DNA of 5,322 nucleotides, taken from NCBI GenBank assembly GCA_041476545.1, contig JBGOTP010000353.1, positions 1-5,322 on the forward strand, in the 5' to 3' direction. Position 1 is the first letter of the stretch. Every line of letters starts with the position of its first letter. Made by a program: the position numbers and the translations under genes. Of this stretch, positions 1 through 5,322 are shown in pieces. A model generated the notes under the pieces. The model was not told the DNA's origin and made no database searches. It was given only the letters and a program-made list of their open reading frames with translations. The DNA comes from JBGOTP01 sp041476545 (GTDB lineage Bacteria > Acidobacteriota > Vicinamibacteria > Vicinamibacterales > CAVVIG01).

Positions 1-2909
1 CCATGGTCATGAGCGATCAGCGGTACCGCCTGATTGACCGCGACCGGTCGAGTGCGTTCTACGGCGCCGAATCCGGCATCGAGAAGCTGACCAGCGACCT
101 GGGCAACCTGTTCTTCGTCACTGCCGCGCCCACCGCCGCGCAGTTGACGGCGCTGTCCACCACTCCGCCGGTGGTGCCAGACGTGACGTTCACGACGGCC
201 GGCAGCGGGCTGGCGTACGGCGCGACGTACGTAGGTCCCTCGACCGCCACGATTACGACGGGCCCGTATGCCGGCCTCATGGCGTTGAAGAAGACGTACT
301 GGCTCGATTCGTCCGTCCGGACGGCGTCCAACGGCGAGTCCCACCTGAGGCGCAAGATCGAGACGGTCGCGATTCCCGTGTTCCAGTTCGGCATGTTCTC
401 GGACGTGGATCTCAGCTTCCACGCAGGGCCGAACTTCAACTTCGGCGGGCGCGTGCACACCAACGCGAACCTGTTCCTGGCTGAAGGCGGCGGCGCGACG
501 CTGACGCTTCCGGACAAGGTGACGGCGGTCGGGCAAGTGGTTCGTCAGCAGCTCGTGAACGGCGTGCTCATCACCGACAGCGGTCACACCGGCACGGTGC
601 GTGTGGCGACCGCGCCGGGCACGTATCGGAATCTGCTGGCGACTGAAGGCAGCGTCGCCGGAGGACCCGCAAGCGCGGCGAACGCGGCGTGGCCCACGAT
701 CTCGCTGAGCACGTACAATGGGTACATCCGCAGCGGCTTGACGGGCGCGAGGGTCCTCAACCTGCCGCTCCTGTCCTCCGGCGGGTCCAATCCCGATCTT
801 GTCCGGAGGCCCCCGGTCAACGAGAACGTGACGAACCCTGAGCTGTTCCAGGAGCGTCTGTTCGGCAAGGCGAGCGTCCGGGTTCTGTTGTCCGACATCG
901 CGGCTGACATCACCAACCTGCCGACCGTCACGGCCAATGCACCGATTCAGCTCGATGGCAACTGGCTCGCGGCACCGCCCGCCGGGTACGGTCCCGTGGG
1001 TGCCGGGCTTCCTCCTATTGCCAGGACGCCGGGCGCAGCGGGGACGGAATTCCTGCTGACGGCGAACGTGGCGTTGGGAGCGAACGTCACCATCACGCCG
1101 GCGGTGGCGCTGCTTCCGTACTACAAGCTTCCGGCAGGGGCGTCGATCCAGGTGACGAAGGGTGCGGCCGTTTACAACGAGACATGCACCGGGACATCGG
1201 GCACGCCCGCGGTTACGAACGCGAATTGGTTCACTGGCTGCACGCCAGTCGCGCCTGCGGGAGGTGTAGCCACGCCCGCGACAGTATCTGCCGTGATTAC
1301 GACGGTGGATGGCAACAACATCTTGGTTTCCTCGCCGCTTGCTGTCGCATGGGCGGCGGGCAGCGGCACCATCCAAGTCACCAATGTCGCAGCCACTCCC
1401 GGCACCGCCAGATTTGCGCCGCGCACGTTCTGGGTACACAACAACAACAACACGGTTGAGCTGGTGACGTGCACTGGATACACCGCAACGACCTTCACCG
1501 GGTGCAATGTCCCAGCGAACATCGTGGCCACCGTCGCTAGTCCTGCGACCGCTACGACTGCCGGACTCTCGAACGCCGGCACCGGTACGATCGGCGGCTT
1601 CCTGAAGGTCGAGCGTCAGGACGCCAACGGCGTCTGGGCTGACGTGACGACTGAGGTCCTGAATTTCGGTTTTGCCGGCCCCAATCTCGGTGGCAGTGCC
1701 TGCGCTGACCCCACGCCCAACGCCATCCTCCGGATACAGCGGCTGCGCGACAATGGGGGCGGCGTTGCGTGCACCTATGCCGCCAGCCAGATTTCATCCG
1801 ACTACCAGCCGAATGCGCTTTTTGACCCGCGCGAAGCGCTCTACCGTGACGTCGCGCCGGCCAGCGGCGTGAAGCTTGGCGGCGTGATGTATTACATCGC
1901 GCTCGATGTCAACAACCTGACGCGCTGGTTTGCGGGAGCCGGCGTGTATGCCGGCGGCAGCGGCACGACCGCGTTGAACAACGCCGGCTACTCGGTCTAC
2001 TTCTCGGACCGCCGCAACAACCGGAACGCGGCCAACCAGGAGACGGGTCAGTACGGCTTCGAAGACATCGTCAACCCGGCCAGCGCCGCGGGCACGCCCA
2101 ACGGCGCGCTGGATACGGGCGAGGACGTCGACGCCAGCGGCGCCGTCGACACCTACGGCCAGTTCCCGAGCTATAACGGATTGGCCAACACGGAGCCGCC
2201 CGGCGCGTTGGCGCCGCTCACTAGCCTCGGAGCCACGCCGGCGCGACCCACCACCGATGTCCGCGCGTCGCAGGCGCAGGTCAACCGGTCGCTCCTGTTC
2301 AGGCACGCGCTGAAGCTGATCAACGGCGGCCTCGGCCAGATCCCGTCGCCGGGGTTCACCGTTGTGTCGGAGAACCCTGTGTATGTCCAGGGGGACTGGA
2401 ATGCCGCCGGCGGCTTCACCGACATCGACGGGCACAAGGCGACCGCGGTCATGGCCGACGCGGTGACCCTGCTGACGAGCAGCTGGAACGACACCACCTC
2501 GTTCGGCATCAACGGAGTTACCGGTGCCGCTTACAACGTCGCCAACCGGAACCGGACCGCGAATTCGTGGTACCGCCTCGCGATCATTGGAGGCAAGAAC
2601 GTGCCGTTCCCGAGACCGGGCGCCGGCGCCCCTCCCCAGGACTTCGGTACCGACGGCGGCGCGCACAACTTCCTGCGCATGCTCGAACAAGGCGGGACGG
2701 TGAACTACCGCGGATCGATCGCGACCTTCTTCTACAGCCGCCAGGCGATCGGCGTCTACAAGTGCTGCGCGACCGTCTACGGCGCGCCGACGCGCGTCTT
2801 CAACTTCGACATCGACTTCCTCGATCCGGCGAAGTTGCCGCCGCTGACCCCGATGTTCCGCGACCTGAACGCCCTCGGCTTCACGGAGGAGATCAGGCCG
2901 GGCCAGTAA
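1..2909 (+). CDS. Very large PilX_N-type minor pilin / putative pilus tip protein, 5' truncated
   Basis: The frame is open from the window edge and ends at TAA 2907-2909, giving 968 visible residues (numbered from the ATG at position 3). The true start lies upstream: visible residues 3-33 already match the second half of a PilX_N helix (FYGAESGIEKL, like the FYAAEAGIE type), so the leader and membrane helix are missing and the Met codons at 3 and 9 are probably internal. Further landmarks are a Phe/Gly-rich block at 127-158 ending in HTNANLF, a two-copy Cys-containing repeat at about 382-501, FDPRE at 607-611, a DxDxSxxxD loop at 708-716, YVQGDWN near 794-800 and a C-terminal TPMFRDLNALGF segment. 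From memory these blocks resemble long PilX-like proteins of Acidobacteria and Deltaproteobacteria; this was not searched. Eight cysteines suggest an oxidised extracellular fold. Its role is probably as a pilus-tip or surface module, inferred from the pilin-type anchor and the adjacent minor-pilin genes. It could instead be a pseudopilin-anchored adhesin not built into the pilus. Confidence 0.8.
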   Translation, partial: MVMSDQRYRLIDRDRSSAFYGAESGIEKLTSDLGNLFFVTAAPTAAQLTALSTTPPVVPDVTFTTAGSGLAYGATYVGPSTATITTGPYAGLMALKKTYWLDSSVRTASNGESHLRRKIETVAIPVFQFGMFSDVDLSFHAGPNFNFGGRVHTNANLFLAEGGGATLTLPDKVTAVGQVVRQQLVNGVLITDSGHTGTVRVATAPGTYRNLLATEGSVAGGPASAANAAWPTISLSTYNGYIRSGLTGARVLNLPLLSSGGSNPDLVRRPPVNENVTNPELFQERLFGKASVRVLLSDIAADITNLPTVTANAPIQLDGNWLAAPPAGYGPVGAGLPPIARTPGAAGTEFLLTANVALGANVTITPAVALLPYYKLPAGASIQVTKGAAVYNETCTGTSGTPAVTNANWFTGCTPVAPAGGVATPATVSAVITTVDGNNILVSSPLAVAWAAGSGTIQVTNVAATPGTARFAPRTFWVHNNNNTVELVTCTGYTATTFTGCNVPANIVATVASPATATTAGLSNAGTGTIGGFLKVERQDANGVWADVTTEVLNFGFAGPNLGGSACADPTPNAILRIQRLRDNGGGVACTYAASQISSDYQPNALFDPREALYRDVAPASGVKLGGVMYYIALDVNNLTRWFAGAGVYAGGSGTTALNNAGYSVYFSDRRNNRNAANQETGQYGFEDIVNPASAAGTPNGALDTGEDVDASGAVDTYGQFPSYNGLANTEPPGALAPLTSLGATPARPTTDVRASQAQVNRSLLFRHALKLINGGLGQIPSPGFTVVSENPVYVQGDWNAAGGFTDIDGHKATAVMADAVTLLTSSWNDTTSFGINGVTGAAYNVANRNRTANSWYRLAIIGGKNVPFPRPGAGAPPQDFGTDGGAHNFLRMLEQGGTVNYRGSIATFFYSRQAIGVYKCCATVYGAPTRVFNFDIDFLDPAKLPPLTPMFRDLNALGFTEEIRPGQ
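1146..1505 (+). repeat. Two-copy degenerate protein repeat inside the large PilX-type gene
   Basis: Two units share the order IQVT(K/N), then CTG, then FTGC. Unit A starts at I382 and has C395 and C413; unit B starts at I457 and has C490 and C501. Each is followed by a Pro/Ala/Val/Thr-rich stretch. The units begin 75 residues apart and differ in internal spacing, so this is an old protein-level duplication, not a recent DNA repeat. The Cys pair in each unit could form a disulfide, which is inferred. The CTG...FTGC pattern recalls beta-rich modules of surface and phage-tail proteins, but no family is assigned. Confidence 0.5.
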
Positions 2910-2947
2910 TCGCGGGCGCCGGGTACGCAGAATCTGAGCGGTCGACG

Positions 2948-2990
2948 AGAGCCGCGTCGCGGCAGAAATTGCAACTGCGCGCGGCTCTTT
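2948..2990 (+). terminator. Inverted repeat with short T run: weak terminator or attenuator candidate
   Basis: The 9-base arms AGAGCCGCG (2948-2956) and CGCGGCTCT (2980-2988) are perfectly complementary and are followed by TT, making a TTT run at 2988-2990. Inside the 23-base loop, GCAG (2962-2965) and CTGC (2975-2978) can form a second short stem. It lies 38 bases after the stop of the large gene and 63 bases before the PilV-like start. The stem is strong and GC-rich, but the T tract is short, so partial termination, attenuation or protection of the upstream mRNA 3' end are all possible. It could set different levels for the giant gene and the small pilins. Confidence 0.45.
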
Positions 2991-3053
2991 ACTTCAATCC
3001 CACCCGAAATCCGCTGTGTGTCGGCGGGCAGCCATGTTGCGTAAGCGACCGGC

Positions 3054-3470
3054 GTGTGCGCCGAATGCCTCCGCGCCGAGCGCGGCTTCTCGCTGCTCGA
3101 GGTGCTCGTTGCCAGTACGATTCTCGCCGTCGGGCTCCTGTCGCTCGCGCAGTTGCTGGCGCTCGCCACGACGGCCAACGCTGCGGCCGGGCGCGCCACG
3201 TATGCGGCAGTGCTCGCCGCCGAGAAGCTCGAGGATCTTCGCGCGCTGACGTGGGAGTCGCTCCAACGTCAGGCAGGCGAGTCGGCCGATCGCCTCGATC
3301 GTGCCGGCAGGCCGCTCGGAGGCGTCTTCGGAGCGGCTGCCTACACCCGCCGCTGGCTCATCGATCCGCTTCCCGCGGATCCGAACAACGCCCTCGTCAT
3401 CCAGGTGATCGTCAGCAGCGGTCGAGACGACGCGCGGATCGTGGCCGTCAGGGCCCGGAGGGTGCCGTGA
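3054..3470 (+). CDS. pilV: PilV-like type IV minor prepilin
   Basis: This 138-residue protein has a class III-type prepilin start. Residues 1-11 form a short, charged leader ending in ...AERG, followed by FSLLEVLVASTILAVGLLSL. Prepilin peptidase would cut between G11 and F12, leaving Glu at mature position 5 (E16). The segment after the helix, with AAVLAAEKLEDLRAL, is typical of PilV (A-x-x-LA-x-x-K-[ML]-E-x-L-R). The C-terminal part is short, with a final strand resembling VIQVIV...VAVRA. PilV-type pilins belong to the minor-pilin priming and tip complex in the inner membrane and pilus. The start is uncertain: GTG 3054 is the only start codon in frame after the in-frame TAA at 3042-3044, and no convincing Shine-Dalgarno precedes it. 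The gene is followed by the PilW-like gene with a 4-base overlap. The family call is firm; exact orthology to PilV rather than another GspI/PilV-type pilin is less so. Confidence 0.85.
   Translation: MCAECLRAERGFSLLEVLVASTILAVGLLSLAQLLALATTANAAAGRATYAAVLAAEKLEDLRALTWESLQRQAGESADRLDRAGRPLGGVFGAAAYTRRWLIDPLPADPNNALVIQVIVSSGRDDARIVAVRARRVP
3457..3462 (+). promoter_or_regulatory. Shine-Dalgarno site that favours a GTG start for the PilW-like gene
   Basis: GGAGGG lies inside the last codons of the PilV-like gene. The GGAGG core ends 5 bases before GTG 3467 but 11 bases before ATG 3473. Spacing therefore favours the GTG, which overlaps the PilV stop as GTGA and suggests translational coupling. ATG remains possible because it is the stronger start codon. 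Confidence 0.55.
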
Positions 3471-4183
3471 GAATGTCCACCCAGCCGGGCTTCACCCTGA
3501 TCGAGACGATGATCGCGATGGCGATGACGATGGCGGTGATGGGCGCGATCCTCACGCTCGTCGATTCCGCGCAGGGCGTGTTCCGATCGCAAGGAGAAGT
3601 GCCGGACATGCAGCAGCGGCTCCGCGCATCAATCGATCTGCTCGCGGGGGACGTCAGGATGGCTGGTGGCAACGAGGCACCCATCAGGCCGTACCGCGTT
3701 GGCGACGTGCGCGACGATGTCGAGGCGGGCGTCTATTACCGTCCCGACACGATCACCGTGTTCTACGTACCCGAGAGCGCGACACCGGCGACGTCGGCCG
3801 TTGCAACCCGCACGTACTATCTGAAAGCCGACGCCGCGTCGGACGAGTTTGACCTGATGCAGTACGACGGGCGCGAGACGGACCTGCCCGTCGTCGATCA
3901 CGTGGTCAGCCTCGCATTCGAGTACTTCGGCGATCCCCGTCCCCCGCAGCTCATGGCCAACAACGACGCGCCTGGCGATCCCATCAAGATCGATCCCGCG
4001 CTGCTGACGGACGGGCCGTGGTGGCAGGAGGCCTCCGGGCGGCGCACGTTCGATGCTGACCTGTTGCGCCTCCGGTCGGTCGGCGTGACGCTGCGCGTTC
4101 GAAGCGCGCTCGGCCCACGGTTCGTGCCCGACCTGCAGATCGAATTTCATGTCGCGCTGCGCAACATGATGCCCGGAACATAG
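3467..4183 (+). CDS. pilW: PilW-like type IV minor prepilin
   Basis: The protein has 238 residues from GTG 3467, or 236 from ATG 3473. The leader is very short (MRMSTQPG) and is followed by FTLIETMIAMAMTMAVMGAI, so prepilin peptidase should cut between G8 and F9, leaving Glu at mature position 5. The helix is unusually Met-rich (Met 15, 18, 20, 22 and 25). After it come QQRLRASIDLLAGDVRMAGG, the usual PilW signature (L-x-x-D-[LV]-R-x-AG), a stretch of beta strands with TITVFYV and TYYL, and a C-terminal LRLRSVGVTLRVRS block, also PilW-like. No cysteine is present. PilW is a minor pilin that works with PilV and PilX in initiating assembly and in the pilus-tip complex. It overlaps the PilV stop by 4 bases and ends 2 bases before the PilX-like start, so the three are almost certainly co-transcribed. 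The same frame stays open far upstream, but that part is only a shadow of the neighbouring genes. Confidence 0.87.
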   Translation: MRMSTQPGFTLIETMIAMAMTMAVMGAILTLVDSAQGVFRSQGEVPDMQQRLRASIDLLAGDVRMAGGNEAPIRPYRVGDVRDDVEAGVYYRPDTITVFYVPESATPATSAVATRTYYLKADAASDEFDLMQYDGRETDLPVVDHVVSLAFEYFGDPRPPQLMANNDAPGDPIKIDPALLTDGPWWQEASGRRTFDADLLRLRSVGVTLRVRSALGPRFVPDLQIEFHVALRNMMPGT

Positions 4184-4185
4184 CG

Positions 4186-4779
4186 ATGCGTCGCTTGTGC
4201 CGCGCCGACGGCGCAGCCCTTCTGATCGCGCTGATGGCGATGTTGCTGATGCTCGCGCTTGGCACGGCGCTGACGCTGACCACGATCACCGAGACCAGGA
4301 TTGCGGCGAGCTATCGCGACGGAATCGAGACGTTCTACGCGGCGGACGCCGCGATCGAGCGCGCGGTGGAGGATCTGCGGATGATGCCGGATTGGAACGG
4401 CCTTCCCGCGAGCGCAACGACGTCCACGTTTGTCGATGGCCAGCCGGGCGGCGCGCGGCCACTGGCCGATGGCACAACCATTGACCTTACGGAAGGCACG
4501 GCGATGGTCCGGGGCGGGGATGGTCCGCGGTGGCGCCTGTTTGCCTACGGTCCGCTGGCGTCCATGCTGCCGGCAGGGAGGGTCAACTCGCGAGCCTATG
4601 TCGTCGTGTGGATTGCCGATGTCGATGCCCCGTTGGCGCAGGACGGCGAGGCCCTGGCGCTCCTGGCGCATGCCTATGGCCCCCAGGGTGTTCGGCGGGT
4701 CATAGCCGCGTCAGTGGCCCGGACCGACCTCAACGGTTCCCTGGGAATTCGGGTCCTGTCCTGGCGCGAGGGACCCTGA
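4186..4779 (+). CDS. pilX: PilX-like minor pilin lacking the usual Glu5
   Basis: This 197-residue protein starts MRRLCRADG, followed by the hydrophobic helix AALLIALMAMLLMLALGTAL and the amphipathic part TETRIAASYRDGIETFYAAD, then AAIERAVEDL. This is the PilX_N pattern (E-x-R-x-A, then F-Y/Q-A-A-[DE]-A-A-x-x-x-A). If processed after G9, mature residue 5 is Ile14, not Glu, as in GspK-type tip pseudopilins; that functional parallel is inferred. The only cysteine (C5) is in the leader. The C-terminal half is a small alpha/beta region ending in REGP. The start codon lies two bases after the PilW stop, with a weak GGAA (4175-4178) as ribosome site, so translation probably depends on coupling. The role expected from the family is as a PilV/PilW partner in pilus initiation and the tip. 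Its N-terminal region aligns without gaps with that of the giant protein at the window start. Confidence 0.78.
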   Translation: MRRLCRADGAALLIALMAMLLMLALGTALTLTTITETRIAASYRDGIETFYAADAAIERAVEDLRMMPDWNGLPASATTSTFVDGQPGGARPLADGTTIDLTEGTAMVRGGDGPRWRLFAYGPLASMLPAGRVNSRAYVVVWIADVDAPLAQDGEALALLAHAYGPQGVRRVIAASVARTDLNGSLGIRVLSWREGP

Positions 4780-4822
4780 AGTTGGCACGAGATCGAACCG
4801 AAAACATCAGAGTGAGATCCGC

Positions 4823-4851
4823 TTGACGCAGGTGCGATCGGGCCGGAGAAT
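4823..4851 (+). promoter_or_regulatory. Candidate sigma-70-like promoter before the secreted coiled-coil gene
   Basis: TTGACG (4823-4828, 5 of 6 to TTGACA) is followed after exactly 17 bases by GAGAAT (4846-4851, 4 of 6 to TATAAT). It lies in the 89-base gap after the PilX-like gene. Transcription would begin about 4857-4859, next to the Shine-Dalgarno site, giving a leader of only about 10 bases. That is short enough to leave doubt; read-through from the pilin genes is an alternative. Confidence 0.3.
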
Positions 4852-4857
4852 CTCAAA

Positions 4858-4862
4858 AAGGA
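4858..4862 (+). promoter_or_regulatory. Shine-Dalgarno site deciding the start of the last gene
   Basis: AAGGA is separated by 6 bases from ATG 4869 and directly abuts the in-frame ATG 4863. Spacing therefore selects 4869, which also begins a standard signal peptide (MKLTVVVG). Confidence 0.65.
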
Positions 4863-4868
4863 ATGGTC

Positions 4869-5322
4869 ATGAAGCTCACTGTCGTGGTCGGTCTCGCCGC
4901 GTCCCTTGCCATGAGCGCTGCTGCGTCCGCCCAGACGCTGGGCGATATCGCCCGCCAGGAAGAGGCGCGGCGCAAGACCGTCAAGACGCCGGCGAAGGTG
5001 TACACGAACGGGAGTCTGAGGGCCGATATCACGTCGACGCCTCCGCCGGCAGCAGGCACACCCGGGTCGCCGGCACCTGACGTGGCGAGCCAGCCGCAGG
5101 AGAGCGCGCCGGCCGCGCCGGCCGACACTCAGGCAAAAGACGAAGCGTACTGGAAGAAGCGCATGCTCGACGCGCGCACCGCGCTCGACCGCGCGCAGTC
5201 GTTTGCCGAGGCGCTGCAGACGCGCATCAATTCGCTCTCCAACGACTTCACATCGCGCGACGATCCGGCGCAGCGCGCCAAGATCGCGTCCGATCGCGAC
5301 AAGGCGCTGGCCGATCTCGATC
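4869..5322 (+). CDS. Secreted coiled-coil protein of unknown function, 3' truncated
   Basis: The frame is open from ATG 4869 to the window edge (151 complete codons). Residues 1-21 form a Sec-type signal peptide (MKLT, a hydrophobic stretch, then ASA before Q22), suggesting a periplasmic or exported protein. Mature residues 22-55 start QTLGDIARQEEARRK and include a KVYTNGSL block. Residues 56-90 are a Pro/Ala-rich linker. From about 91 a charged helical region begins with DEAYWKKRMLDARTALDRAQ, with hydrophobic spacing suited to a coiled coil and a DDPAQRAK segment at 131-138. From memory, similar LAxxARxEExRRK / KVYTN / YWxxR proteins are common in Acidobacteria as hypothetical proteins; this could not be checked. 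No catalytic motif is seen. Its place after the pilin genes makes an envelope or pilus-accessory role possible but unproven. Its own promoter and ribosome site may separate it from the pilin operon. Confidence 0.82.
   Translation, partial: MKLTVVVGLAASLAMSAAASAQTLGDIARQEEARRKTVKTPAKVYTNGSLRADITSTPPPAAGTPGSPAPDVASQPQESAPAAPADTQAKDEAYWKKRMLDARTALDRAQSFAEALQTRINSLSNDFTSRDDPAQRAKIASDRDKALADLD

Noticed and set aside
2127..2150. GTCGACG / CGTCGAC inverted repeat
   Set aside because: It lies within coding sequence and follows from repeated Val-Asp codons of the DxDxSxxxD loop. No independent signal is needed.
1794..2690. 298-codon open frame on the minus strand
   Set aside because: It lies wholly inside the giant gene, and its translation is Arg/Val/Gly/Ala-rich low-complexity sequence without recognisable motifs, as expected for an antisense frame in GC-rich coding DNA.
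2969..2998. Sigma-70-like promoter before pilV (TTGCAA, 18 bases, TTCAAT)
   Set aside because: Each element matches only 4 of 6 and the pair overlaps the inverted repeat, so it is no better than expected by chance.
2567..3466. Long upstream extension of the PilW reading frame
   Set aside because: It overlaps the giant gene, the intergenic hairpin and the PilV-like gene in another frame. Its translation is Arg-rich and low in hydrophobic structure, and a prepilin leader must be short.
4751..4776. GGGTCC / GGACCC hairpin at the end of the PilX-like gene
   Set aside because: It is a 6-bp stem with a 14-base loop, inside coding sequence and without a T tract, too weak to call a terminator.
4782..4797. 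Sigma-54-like promoter (TTGGCACG at 4782-4789)
   Set aside because: The -24 half is excellent, but the -12 half is absent: the bases 10 after the GG are AA instead of GC.

Overview
The window looks like a type IV pilus (T4P) minor-pilin cluster from a high-GC Gram-negative bacterium, probably an acidobacterium (Vicinamibacteria-like). That placement rests on three things: the GC-rich third codon positions, the style of the very large PilX-type protein, and the last gene, which resembles from memory a secreted coiled-coil family common in Acidobacteria. No rRNA or other phylogenetic marker is present, so the taxonomy is an inference. All genes lie on the + strand.

Layout. (1) Positions 1-2909 hold the 3' part of a very large gene (at least 968 codons). 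Its visible N-terminus is the amphipathic end of a PilX_N-type pilin helix, followed by a long, Gly/Ala/Thr-rich, probably beta-rich extracellular region. (2) Positions 2910-3053 are a 144-base gap with a 9-bp inverted repeat followed by a short T run (possible weak terminator or attenuator). (3) Three short genes follow closely: a PilV-like gene (3054-3470), a PilW-like gene (3467-4183, overlapping the previous stop by 4 bases as GTGA) and a small PilX-like gene (4186-4779, two bases after the PilW stop). (4) Positions 4780-4868 are an 89-base gap with a candidate sigma-70-like promoter and a good Shine-Dalgarno site. (5) From 4869 to the window end runs the 5' part of a gene for a secreted protein with a Pro/Ala-rich linker and a predicted coiled coil.

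How they may work together. PilV, PilW and PilX-type minor pilins are inserted in the inner membrane, the first two after prepilin peptidase (PilD) cleavage. They form a complex that primes pilus assembly and sits at the tip, often with the adhesin PilY1. No separate PilY1 gene is seen here. The giant PilX-type protein, with eight cysteines, an internal repeat and a DxDxSxxxD loop like the PilY1 calcium site, could supply the large tip module itself. That is the most interesting hypothesis in the window, but it is inferred. No RNA gene, CRISPR array, insertion sequence or other mobile element was recognised.
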